Below, one piece after another: positions 1-5,911 of a DNA stretch of 24,520 nt (the first letter of the stretch is position 1; the number at the start of each line of letters is the position of its first letter). The notes beneath the pieces are model-generated. The model saw only the letters and a list, made by a program, of their open reading frames with translations. It was not told the origin of the DNA and did no database searches. The DNA is from DATLEX01 sp035525045 (GTDB taxonomy: Bacteria; Acidobacteriota; Thermoanaerobaculia; Gp7-AA8): contig DATLEX010000345.1 in assembly GCA_035525045.1 (NCBI GenBank), positions 1-24,520 of the forward strand, in the 5' to 3' direction. The translations under genes and the position numbers were made by a program.

Positions 1-1485
1 CAGATCACGCAGATGGGAGGCATCCACTCCCAGATCCCGCAGCTCGTGCAGATGACGCCGAAGTTCACCGTGCGCAACTACGACGACCTGCTGGCCCGGC
101 TGCGGCAGAGCCCGCGCGTGGTCGACCAGACCATCGACCTGATGCGGAGGGGAATCGAGTCGGGCATCACGCCGCCGCGGATCACGCTCGGCGAGGTGGC
201 GGGCCTGATCGCCAACCAGCTCGTCGACGACGTCGAGAAGAGCCCCATCTACCAGGTCGGGTTCACCGAGTTCCGCGCCAACATTCCGGCCGAGGAGCGC
301 GGCCGGATCCAGGCGGAGGCGAGGAAGGTGATCGCCGGGAACGTGATCCCTTCCCTGCGAAAGCTCCACCGCTTCTGGGTCGAGGATTACTACCCCCGCA
401 CGCGCCAGTCGGTGGCCATGGCCGATCTTCCCGACGGGCCGGCCTGGTACGCGCACAACGTCCGGGTCATGACCACCACCAGCATGACGCCCGACCAGAT
501 CCACGAGCTGGGATTGAGCGAGGTGAAGCGGATCCGCGCCGAGATGGAGCAGATCCGCGAGCAGGCCGGCTTCCAAGGCTCGCTCGCGGAGTTCTTCGAG
601 TTCCTCCGCACCGATCCCCGCTTCTTCCACACCACGCGGGAAGGGCTCCTGGTCGAGTACCGCGACATCGCCAAGCGCATCGATCCCGAGCTGCCCCGGC
701 TCTTCGGCCGCCTTCCGCGACTCCCCTACGGCGTGGTCCCCGTGCCGGAGTACTCCGAGAAGACGCAGACCACCGCCTACTACAACCCCGGCTCGCTCGA
801 GGCGGGCCGGCCCGGACTCTTCTACGCCAACACCTACAACCTCCCCGCCCGTCCCCGCTGGGAGATGGAGGCGCTGACCATCCATGAGGCCGTCCCCGGA
901 CATCACCTGCAGCTCGCCCTCGCCCAGGAGCTCGAGGACGTGCCGAAGTTCCGCCGCTTCGGCGGCTACACCGCCTTCGTCGAGGGGTGGGGGCTGTATT
1001 CCGAGTCCCTCGGGCCGGAGCTGGGGATGTACAAGGACCCCTACTCGAAATTCGGCCAGCTCACCTACGAGATGTGGCGCGCGGTGCGGCTGGTGGTCGA
1101 TACCGGGATGCACTCGAAGGGGTGGACGCGGCAGCAGGCCATCGAGTTCTTCAAGGAGAACGCCGGGAAGTCGGAGCACGACATCGTGGTGGAGATTGAC
1201 CGCTACATCGTCTGGCCGGGACAGGCCCTGGCCTACAAGCTCGGCGAGCTGAAGTTCAAGGAGCTGCGCTCCTGGGCCACGAAGGAGCTCGGCGAGCGCT
1301 TCAACATCCGCGAGTTCCACGACACGGTGCTCTCGGCCGGCGCGCTGCCGCTGCCCGTGCTGGAGACGCGTGTCCGGGAGTGGGTGGCGACGAAGAGCGC
1401 GGCCGCCGGGGTCATTCCGCGCCGCGAAGACGGCGAGGAATCCCCCGCCGACGGAGCGGGCAGCGTGCCGGCCTCCCGCTCATGA
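1..1485 (+). CDS. DUF885 family protein, 5'-truncated by the window edge
   Basis: The reading frame is open from base 1, so the true start lies upstream; the first in-frame ATG (13) is probably internal. DUF885 proteins are usually about 550-600 residues, so roughly 100 N-terminal residues are missing here. The core shows the family's zinc-metallopeptidase-like signature HEAVPGHH (His at about residue 291 counted from the ATG at 13), followed by a GYTAFVEGWGLYSE segment that carries a further acidic candidate ligand. The family is predicted to be peptidase-like, often exported; the signal peptide region is outside the window, so location cannot be read here. The last 25 or so residues are low-complexity and run into a palindromic repeat directly after the stop. 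Substrate is unknown. Confidence 0.85.
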   Translation, partial: QITQMGGIHSQIPQLVQMTPKFTVRNYDDLLARLRQSPRVVDQTIDLMRRGIESGITPPRITLGEVAGLIANQLVDDVEKSPIYQVGFTEFRANIPAEERGRIQAEARKVIAGNVIPSLRKLHRFWVEDYYPRTRQSVAMADLPDGPAWYAHNVRVMTTTSMTPDQIHELGLSEVKRIRAEMEQIREQAGFQGSLAEFFEFLRTDPRFFHTTREGLLVEYRDIAKRIDPELPRLFGRLPRLPYGVVPVPEYSEKTQTTAYYNPGSLEAGRPGLFYANTYNLPARPRWEMEALTIHEAVPGHHLQLALAQELEDVPKFRRFGGYTAFVEGWGLYSESLGPELGMYKDPYSKFGQLTYEMWRAVRLVVDTGMHSKGWTRQQAIEFFKENAGKSEHDIVVEIDRYIVWPGQALAYKLGELKFKELRSWATKELGERFNIREFHDTVLSAGALPLPVLETRVREWVATKSAAAGVIPRREDGEESPADGAGSVPASRS

Positions 1486-1490
1486 CACGT

Positions 1491-1624
1491 GCCCTCTCCC
1501 GCTTGCGGGAGAGGGTGGCGCGAAGCGCCGGGTGAGGGCCCTTGGTCGCGCGACACGCCCCCTCATCCGGTCCTTCGCTCCGCTCAGGACCACCTTCTCC
1601 CCCGCCGGAGGCGGGGGAGAAGGC
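1491..1624. repeat. Mosaic intergenic palindromic repeat
   Basis: This lies between the DUF885 stop and the end of the YwiC-like gene. It contains three inverted repeats: an 11-bp stem with TT loop (1492-1515, CCCTCTCCCGC arm), a GGCGC-GAA-GCGCC hairpin (1517-1529) and a perfect 14-bp stem with a GGA loop (1593-1623). Between them sits the module TCCTTCGCTCCGCTCAGGA (about 1571-1589). A related TCCTTCGC...GCTCAGGA module occurs in the element at 15443-15535. It resembles REP-like dispersed palindromes seen between genes in many GC-rich bacteria, and the hairpins could also stop transcription from both sides. Confidence 0.75.
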
Positions 1625-1648
1625 TCAGCGGAATGACACAGAGCACTC

Positions 1649-2428
1649 CTAGAACCGCAGCGCGGCAAGCCCGACGGTGATCGCGCCGAAGGCGATCTCT
1701 CGCCAGCCGATCGTCTTCGCCGCGGGCGGTTCATGGGTGAGGCCCCACGCCGCGCGGAGGAGAAGAATCAGCATGGCCGTGACGGCGCCGAGGTGGGCGA
1801 AGAACATCACGGCGACGACGGCCATGGTGTGCAACAGCATCGCCGGCCAGGGGGCCGCCGGCTTTCCGTGGGCCCGCGCCAGGAGCGTCCGGACGTAGAT
1901 GATCGACGGCAACGAGCGGGCCACGATGATTCCCGCCAGCGCGAATGCCGGCACGATCCGCATCCCGCCGGCGATGGCGATGGCCGCGGCGCTGCTCGAC
2001 ATGGCCACCGCCCCGCTCAGCTCGGGCAGGAGCGCCCGGCTTCGCTTCAGCGAGTCGTAGAGGATCTGGGTCAGCGCCAGCGGCGCGACGAGGCCGAGGG
2101 GGATCAGCACCGCCGCCCCCTCACCCGCGACGGCGAGGGACAGCATCACCACGGCCGCGCCGGCGTAGGCGAAGGCGAACGTCCAGCAGTACGGCGTGCG
2201 GGGGTAGCGCTTCCCGCGCAGGGCATCCTGCAGAGCGAGCCGCAGCGGCTGCCGCACGAGGAACCCGGAGACGAACGCGCCGGCGATCATCGCTCCCCCC
2301 CATGACGGCGCGACGAGGAGCGCCAGCACGATCGGCTCGAAGAGGAAACCCCACCCACCGTGCTCGGTGGGGAGGGCCAGTGGCCGCAACGCCGGCTGCG
2401 GCCGTCCCGCGAAGGGAACCGAGGTCAT
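1649..2428 (-). CDS. YwiC-like integral membrane protein
   Basis: This is a 259-residue, strongly hydrophobic protein with about eight membrane segments. The N-terminal motif PTEHGGWGFLFEP (residues 20-32) and the following APSWGGA are typical of the YwiC-like family. The open frame extends further upstream, but the ATG at 2428 was chosen because it forms an ATGA overlap with the stop of ric (2425), indicating translational coupling, and because the sequence before it is a shadow of ric. In Bacillus subtilis ywiC lies close to nitrate-respiration genes. The molecular function is unknown. Pairing with ric suggests a role in nitrogen-oxide or anaerobic physiology, which is an inference. Confidence 0.82.
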   Translation of the reverse strand: MTSVPFAGRPQPALRPLALPTEHGGWGFLFEPIVLALLVAPSWGGAMIAGAFVSGFLVRQPLRLALQDALRGKRYPRTPYCWTFAFAYAGAAVVMLSLAVAGEGAAVLIPLGLVAPLALTQILYDSLKRSRALLPELSGAVAMSSSAAAIAIAGGMRIVPAFALAGIIVARSLPSIIYVRTLLARAHGKPAAPWPAMLLHTMAVVAVMFFAHLGAVTAMLILLLRAAWGLTHEPPAAKTIGWREIAFGAITVGLAALRF

Positions 2429-3153
2429 CCCACCGGTTCCAACAGCGGCCGCGCCGCGGTCGCTTCCTCCAGGCTGACGGCGCGCGGGAAGAGGAGGTTG
2501 TTCTCGAGATGGATGTGCTGATGGAGATCGCGCTCGAGCGCGGCGAGGCTCTCGTACAGCGCCCGGAAGCTGAGGCAGGCGTCGTCGGGAAGCGAGTAAT
2601 CGCACGTCACGCGGCGAAGCTCGGCGAGCTTCTCGCCCGCTGCTTCGTGCTCGAACATCATGGCCCGGATCGGGTTGGCGATCGTGCCGAAGCACGCGTC
2701 GGGGCTGCTCCCCCCCTCGAGCGCCTCGACGCAGGGGAAGAGGATCTGCTCCTCTTTCGCCATGTGTGGGAGGAGGTCGCCGGCCAGCTCGAGCGCCAGG
2801 TCCCGCACGACCATGACCTCGACGTGGTTGGCCCCGTGACGCCGCGCGACCTTCTCGGCCAGGAGCGTGATCGTCTCGACGGCCTGCCTGGTGTAGGTGT
2901 GATGGGTGTTCACGATGTACTGCTGCAGGTCGGTGAGCGAGCGGCCTTCCCAGTCATAGAGTGCGCCACCGTTCAGGTATCCGATCTTCCCCAACAGCTC
3001 CGACGGGTCCATGCCTGCCTCGCGACAAGCCTCGGCGACGGAGCGATTCCCGCGGCAGCAGAAGTCGATGTGGTGCATTTCCATGAACGGGATCGCGTTC
3101 GGCACCTCGAGTGCCAGCTCTCCGATGGTCTTGCTGTTGATGTCGATTTGCAT
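2425..3153 (-). CDS. ric: Iron-sulfur cluster repair di-iron protein (Ric/YtfE/ScdA family)
   Basis: This 242-residue cytoplasmic protein has the two-domain Ric layout. The N-terminal DUF542 (ScdA_N) domain carries the tandem-cysteine motif DFCCRGNRS (C32, C33). The hemerythrin-like four-helix domain runs from about residue 78 to 225, with likely iron ligands H84/H85, H130, E134, H169, H213 and E217. The family repairs Fe-S clusters damaged by nitric oxide or oxidants and can act on nitrosyl iron. An SD (ccggaggagg) stands 6 bases before the ATG at 3153. The gene is first in a two-gene operon with the YwiC-like gene. A near-perfect Crp/Fnr-type palindrome lies upstream at the class II activator position, so NO-responsive control is likely. 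Confidence 0.93.
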   Translation of the reverse strand: MQIDINSKTIGELALEVPNAIPFMEMHHIDFCCRGNRSVAEACREAGMDPSELLGKIGYLNGGALYDWEGRSLTDLQQYIVNTHHTYTRQAVETITLLAEKVARRHGANHVEVMVVRDLALELAGDLLPHMAKEEQILFPCVEALEGGSSPDACFGTIANPIRAMMFEHEAAGEKLAELRRVTCDYSLPDDACLSFRALYESLAALERDLHQHIHLENNLLFPRAVSLEEATAARPLLEPVG

Positions 3154-3176
3154 GATTTCCTCCTCCGGTGGTCTCG

Positions 3177-3217
3177 AATCTAGAGTGGTGGCGCACCGGG
3201 AACCATGACTTTCGTCA
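3177..3217 (-). promoter_or_regulatory. Crp/Fnr-type operator and promoter of ric (site 1)
   Basis: The palindrome ATGAC-TTTC-GTCAT spans 3205-3218 (core 3206-3217). Read toward ric, 23 bases follow the core and then TAGATT (rc of 3177-3182), a fair -10 hexamer. If the core is centred at -41.5, TAGATT falls exactly at -12 to -7 and transcription would start at 3170, giving a 16-base leader that contains the SD. This is standard class II activator geometry. Two matching sites are at 4156 and 5759. Confidence 0.7.
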
Positions 3218-3227
3218 TGGGGGAGGG

Positions 3228-3440
3228 CAGAAAACGGCCGAGCCGGTGCGGCTCAGCGGAAGCGTCCGCCGGGGGACCCGGCTGGCCCTGGTGGCGGACG
3301 TGAACGCCGGCTACGCCTTCACGTCGAAGACGACCTTCACGCTCTACCTGGCCGCGGCGCGGGGCGGCGGCGTGATCCGTTCGATCTACGCCGGCAGGAG
3401 CGCGACGCTGGCGTATCTGGAGGTGCTCCGGAGGTTCTGA
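3228..3440 (+). pseudogene. C-terminal remnant of an outer-membrane beta-barrel protein
   Basis: A frame without a convincing start encodes about 70 residues that look like real protein rather than shadow. They have alternating hydrophobic strands (RLALVADVNAGYAF, TTFTLYLAAA, GVIRSIYAG) and end in ATLAYLEVLRRF, a terminal strand with the final Phe of outer-membrane barrels. The pattern resembles the end of alginate-export-type porins, which often accompany nitrogen-oxide genes, but this match is from memory and weak. No RBS or ATG fits, and the ric operator lies just upstream, so a decayed 3' fragment left by rearrangement is the simplest reading. A short expressed protein is less likely. Confidence 0.4.
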
Positions 3441-3459
3441 TCGGGGAGAATGGGGCGCG

Positions 3460-4143
3460 ATGCCGATCGAAGCGCCGATCCCCTTCGACGCCGTCCCGCT
3501 CCTCGCCGCGCTGCGAAAAGAGGACCGGGAGGCGCTCGCGCCGCTCTGCCGCATCCGCGGCTTCGACAAGGGAGAGGTGATCTTCCACGAGGGGGACCCT
3601 GCCGACCGCATCCACTTCGTGCACGTCGGGCGGGTGAAGATCGTGAAGTCCGCCGCCGGCCGCGACGTGATCCTGGAGATCCTCGGCCCCGGGGAGCCGG
3701 TGGGGGCGGTGGCCGTCTTCGAGCGGCGTCCCTTTCCGGCCGGCGCGGTGACCCTCGAGCCGACGGCGATCGTCTCGATCCCGGAGCGGGAGTTCTTCGC
3801 CCTTCTGGAGAATCGTCCGGAGATGATGCGGATGCTGCTGGCCGGCCTGACCTACCGCCTGATGATGGTCAACAAGCGCATCGCCGACATGACCGGGTCC
3901 GCCGAGCACCGCGCGGCACGCCTCTTTCTGACGCTCGCCGACCGTGTCGGGCTTCCCGCCGGGGAGGGAGTGCGCATTCCCCTGGCCCTCTCGCGCCAGG
4001 AAATCGCCGATCTGATCGGCACGACCCCGGAGACGGCCATCCGCCTCATGAGCCGCTGGCAGAAGGACGAGATCGTCCTGACCGAGAAGGAAGGGTTCGT
4101 GATTCCGGCGGCGGAAAAGCTGCGCGACATGACTGTCGAGTGA
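3460..4143 (+). CDS. Crp/Fnr family transcriptional regulator (non-Fe-S type)
   Basis: This is a 227-residue regulator with an N-terminal cyclic-nucleotide-binding-type beta-roll (about 12-120, with FDKGEVIFHEGDPADRIHFV), a dimerisation helix (about 120-148) and a C-terminal winged HTH (about 150-222). The recognition helix TTPETAIRLMSRW (188-200) keeps the Glu (191) and Arg (195) that contact TGA half-sites in the family. There is only one cysteine (C30), so it is not an Fnr-type [4Fe-4S] oxygen sensor. Dnr/NnrR/HcpR-like NO sensing or another ligand is possible. The ATG at 3460 has only a weak purine stretch upstream. Its neighbours, ric and the PAS/Fis gene, both carry the same palindrome, so they are its likely targets. 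No such site precedes the regulator itself. Confidence 0.9.
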   Translation: MPIEAPIPFDAVPLLAALRKEDREALAPLCRIRGFDKGEVIFHEGDPADRIHFVHVGRVKIVKSAAGRDVILEILGPGEPVGAVAVFERRPFPAGAVTLEPTAIVSIPEREFFALLENRPEMMRMLLAGLTYRLMMVNKRIADMTGSAEHRAARLFLTLADRVGLPAGEGVRIPLALSRQEIADLIGTTPETAIRLMSRWQKDEIVLTEKEGFVIPAAEKLRDMTVE

Positions 4144-4155
4144 TACCTGGCCGGG

Positions 4156-4196
4156 TGACTCTCATCACTTACCGGAAACGGTCCCGCGCGCAGTGT
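4156..4196 (+). promoter_or_regulatory. Crp/Fnr-type operator and promoter of the PAS/Fis gene (site 2)
   Basis: The palindrome GTGA-CTCTCA-TCAC is at 4155-4168 (core TGACTCTCATCA, 4156-4167). It is followed after exactly 23 bases by CAGTGT (4191-4196), within GCGCGCAGTGTCAG. Site 3 has the same hexamer neighbourhood at the same spacing. Class II geometry would put the transcription start at 4203, the A of the ATG, so the message may be leaderless or translation may begin at an ATG further in. CAGTGT is a poor sigma-70 -10, so strong activator dependence would be needed. Confidence 0.62.
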
Positions 4197-4202
4197 CAGC
4201 GC

Positions 4203-4685
4203 ATGCCTGCCACTGTGGCCCATACCCCCTGGATGGCCGGCAGCGCGATGTTCGAGTCGCTCGGCAAGGTGGTCGCGCTGCTCGATGAGGACCTGGTCGT
4301 CGTCGCGGCGTCACCCGGACTCCGCGGCCTGCTGGGCACGCCGGAGCTCGAGGGGAGGCGGATCACCGATTTCCTGGAGAGTCCCGCGGTACTCGATTGC
4401 CTCCGGTCCGGCAGGCGATGCGAGGGCGACGTGCGCACGCGCGACAGCCGCCTGCTCAGCGCCTGCGGCGGAGTGCTCGTCGATGCCTCGTTTGCTCCCG
4501 GCGCCCGGTACATCCTCAGCATCGAGCTCGATGACGGCCTCTCCGCCGGGACGCCGTCGGAGGAGGGCGAACGCATCCTGCGCGCCCTGGAGGCGCATCG
4601 CTGGCGTCGCAGCGCCGCCGCCCGCGCCCTCGGCATCAGCCGCGCCACCCTCTGGCGAAGGATGCGCGAGCTGGGCATCCGGTAG
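4203..4685 (+). CDS. Small PAS-like sensor with Fis-type HTH
   Basis: This is a 160-residue protein. Residues about 18-110 (from LGKVVALLDEDLVVVAAS to ARYILSIELDD) look like a PAS-type sensory fold with cysteines C66, C73 and C88. Residues 122-160 form an HTH_8 (Fis-type) DNA-binding domain, ILRALEAHRWRRSAAARALG followed by ISRATLWRRMRELGIR, as found at the end of NtrC-type activators and RegA/PrrA regulators. There is no AAA+ domain and no receiver domain, so it would be a one-component regulator. The start is uncertain: ATG 4203 lacks an SD and coincides with the predicted transcription start, and ATGs at 4233 and 4248 also fit. The Crp/Fnr-type site suggests a second-tier regulator. Ligand and targets are unknown. 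Confidence 0.78.
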   Translation: MPATVAHTPWMAGSAMFESLGKVVALLDEDLVVVAASPGLRGLLGTPELEGRRITDFLESPAVLDCLRSGRRCEGDVRTRDSRLLSACGGVLVDASFAPGARYILSIELDDGLSAGTPSEEGERILRALEAHRWRRSAAARALGISRATLWRRMRELGIR

Positions 4686-4701
4686 GAAGGTCTGCCTACC
4701 G
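4680..4701. terminator. Inverted repeat over two convergent stop codons
   Basis: cGGTAGG and CCTACCg form a 7-bp stem with an 8-base loop. Both arms contain the TAG stop codon of the gene entering from that side (4683-4685 on +, 4696-4698 on -). There is no T-run, so intrinsic termination is not assured. Confidence 0.4.
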
Positions 4702-5166
4702 CCTGACCGTCACTTCCAGCGTTGCCGTCGTCGGGGTTCCGGTGTCGTCGCGGCCCTCGACGCGCAGCACCGCGTGGACGCTGCTGAAGAGGCGTTCGTC
4801 GGGGACGGACTTCCGCGGCGCGAAGCGGTATCGCAGCTCGCCGCCGGCGGGAAGCGAAGTCGAGTAGCCGAGGCTTCGGATGCGCGCGCCGTCGTAACTC
4901 TCGTCGGCGATGCGGATTCCGCCGAGCGCATAGACGTCGGCGGAAACGCGGGTGATCTCGACCGGGCGGCCGCCCGTCTCGCGGATCAACACCTCGAACG
5001 GGAAGTCATACGTGTTGCCGCTCACCTGCCGGGCGATGATCGGGTTGGGGATGACCTGAACGGCGATCGCGCCGTGGCCCGGCTGGGAAACGGTCCCCGT
5101 GCCGGGGCCACCGGCGCAGAACGCCGACAATAGAGCGATCGAAAGAACGATCGGAAAACGCTTCAT
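4696..5166 (-). CDS. Hypothetical exported protein, sodC partner
   Basis: This is a 156-residue protein with an N-terminal signal (MKRFPIVLSIALLSAFCAGG). The Cys at residue 17 is in a non-canonical lipobox (SAFC), so secretion is likely and lipidation uncertain. The mature part is predicted beta-rich (for example DFPFEVLIRETGGRPVEITR and ELRYRFAPRKS), in an immunoglobulin-like style. No family is recognised. It starts 5 bases after the sodC stop, so the two genes are almost certainly co-transcribed. A periplasmic accessory or structural role is a guess from this context only. Confidence 0.72.
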   Translation of the reverse strand: MKRFPIVLSIALLSAFCAGGPGTGTVSQPGHGAIAVQVIPNPIIARQVSGNTYDFPFEVLIRETGGRPVEITRVSADVYALGGIRIADESYDGARIRSLGYSTSLPAGGELRYRFAPRKSVPDERLFSSVHAVLRVEGRDDTGTPTTATLEVTVRR

Positions 5167-5171
5167 GCCGC

Positions 5172-5705
5172 TCAGCGGTGCATCGGCCCTGCCATCTGGT
5201 GCAGTTCGGTCACTCCGCAGGCGATGCGCGCTCCGGCGTTGCCGGTCGGCTGCGTCACCAGGTCGTCGCGGTCCGCGTGCAGGATGACCGCCTTCCCCAC
5301 AACCGACCTCATCCCTTCGGAGACCGTGATCGACCGCGTCGTGAAGCGGCTCCGCACCTCGCCGTTCGCGTTCACCTGCACGTTCCCGAAGTCCCCCGCG
5401 TGATGCGATACCGCATCGGACGAGGCGTGCGGCATCTTCGTCGGGTTGAAGTGCCCGCCGGCCGCGTTGCCGTTGTCGGCGCAACTGCCGAACTCGTGAA
5501 CGTGAAAACCGCGCGTCCCGGGCGGGACGCCGGTGAGGTTGACCTCGACCTCCACCGACCCGTCGCGGAGCTCCTGGAAATGCACCGTCCCCTGTGCCGC
5601 CGAGCCGCTGATGGGGCGCATGAGGGCCATGGCCATCGGCCCGGTGGCCGTGGCGCAGGAACTGAGGAGCAGCACCGTGGCCGCCAGTAGAACCAGTTTC
5701 TTCAT
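5172..5705 (-). CDS. sodC: Periplasmic Cu/Zn superoxide dismutase lipoprotein
   Basis: This 177-residue protein converts superoxide to oxygen and hydrogen peroxide in the periplasm. It has a signal peptide with lipobox LLSSC (lipidated C17). The SOD domain shows the Cu ligands in GFHVHEFG (H68, H70), the bridging His in GGHFNP (H85), Zn ligands around H93, H102 and D105 (HHAGDFGN), a late Cu-ligand His in ILHADRDD (H143), and the disulfide pair C75/C163 (GSC and IACG). The start at ATG 5705 follows an excellent SD (ttggagggaag). The gene heads a two-gene operon and is divergent from the 25-codon ORF. The Crp/Fnr-type site at 5759 lies about 60 bases from its start and could serve this side too. 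Confidence 0.95.
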   Translation of the reverse strand: MKKLVLLAATVLLLSSCATATGPMAMALMRPISGSAAQGTVHFQELRDGSVEVEVNLTGVPPGTRGFHVHEFGSCADNGNAAGGHFNPTKMPHASSDAVSHHAGDFGNVQVNANGEVRSRFTTRSITVSEGMRSVVGKAVILHADRDDLVTQPTGNAGARIACGVTELHQMAGPMHR

Positions 5706-5758
5706 CTTCCCTCCAAATGATTCATCGCCTTGCGAAGAGTATTCCGAATCGGGGCGGG

Positions 5759-5799
5759 TGACGTCCATCACACGGCAGCGTGCCGGAAGCGCACAGTGC
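5759..5799 (+). promoter_or_regulatory. Crp/Fnr-type operator in the sodC divergent region (site 3)
   Basis: The palindrome GTGA-CGTCCA-TCAC is at 5758-5771 (core 5759-5770). As at site 2, 23 bases separate the core from CAGTGC (5794-5799), within GCGCACAGTGCCAG. The predicted + strand start is about 5806, 24 bases before the small ORF. Read toward sodC, the same geometry gives a start near 5723 and a 17-base leader with the sodC SD, but the hexamer there (TCGCAA) is poor. Either or both directions may be controlled. Confidence 0.6.
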
Positions 5800-5829
5800 C
5801 AGGAGAGCCCAACCGGCAGACTTCGAGCC

Positions 5830-5907
5830 ATGAAGAAGTTCGCCCCCTGGGTCGCCGGCCTGGCCGTCCTCTTCTGGATCGGCACCGCCATGGCCCAGGT
5901 TCTCTGA
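5830..5907 (+). CDS. Candidate 25-residue membrane micropeptide or orphan signal peptide
   Basis: The short ORF reads MKKFAPWVAGLAVLFW, then IGTAMAQVL, then TGA. It has a two-Lys n-region, a 15-residue hydrophobic helix and an AMA-Q site that could be a signal peptidase I site. It follows site 3 with the same spacing as the PAS/Fis gene has from site 2, which is the main reason to believe it is expressed. No SD is visible. Only 4 bases separate its stop from the end of the convergent flavoprotein gene, so it is not the start of a longer frame here. It might be a one-helix oxidase-subunit-like peptide (the GLA-x2-F-x-I-x2-AM spacing recalls CydX), or the remains of a deleted exported protein. 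Both ideas are speculative. Confidence 0.4.
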   Translation: MKKFAPWVAGLAVLFWIGTAMAQVL

Positions 5908-5911
5908 CCCG

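Noticed and set aside
1945..3183. A long + strand frame antisense to ric and the YwiC-like gene
   Set aside because: It starts in Arg-rich low-complexity sequence and has no SD or family signature, while both opposite genes are well supported.
3460..4143. Fnr-type oxygen sensor with a [4Fe-4S] cluster
   Set aside because: The protein has one cysteine only, so it cannot ligate the Fnr cluster.
3450..4202. An in-frame extension upstream of the PAS/Fis gene
   Set aside because: It overlaps the Crp/Fnr gene in another frame and is compositionally a shadow. The regulator's own frame shows clear family motifs.
5775..5803. A sigma-54 promoter toward sodC (CTGGCACTG on the - strand)
   Set aside because: The -24-like TGGCAC is present, but no TTGC-type -12 element stands at the needed distance, and site 2 lacks the motif.
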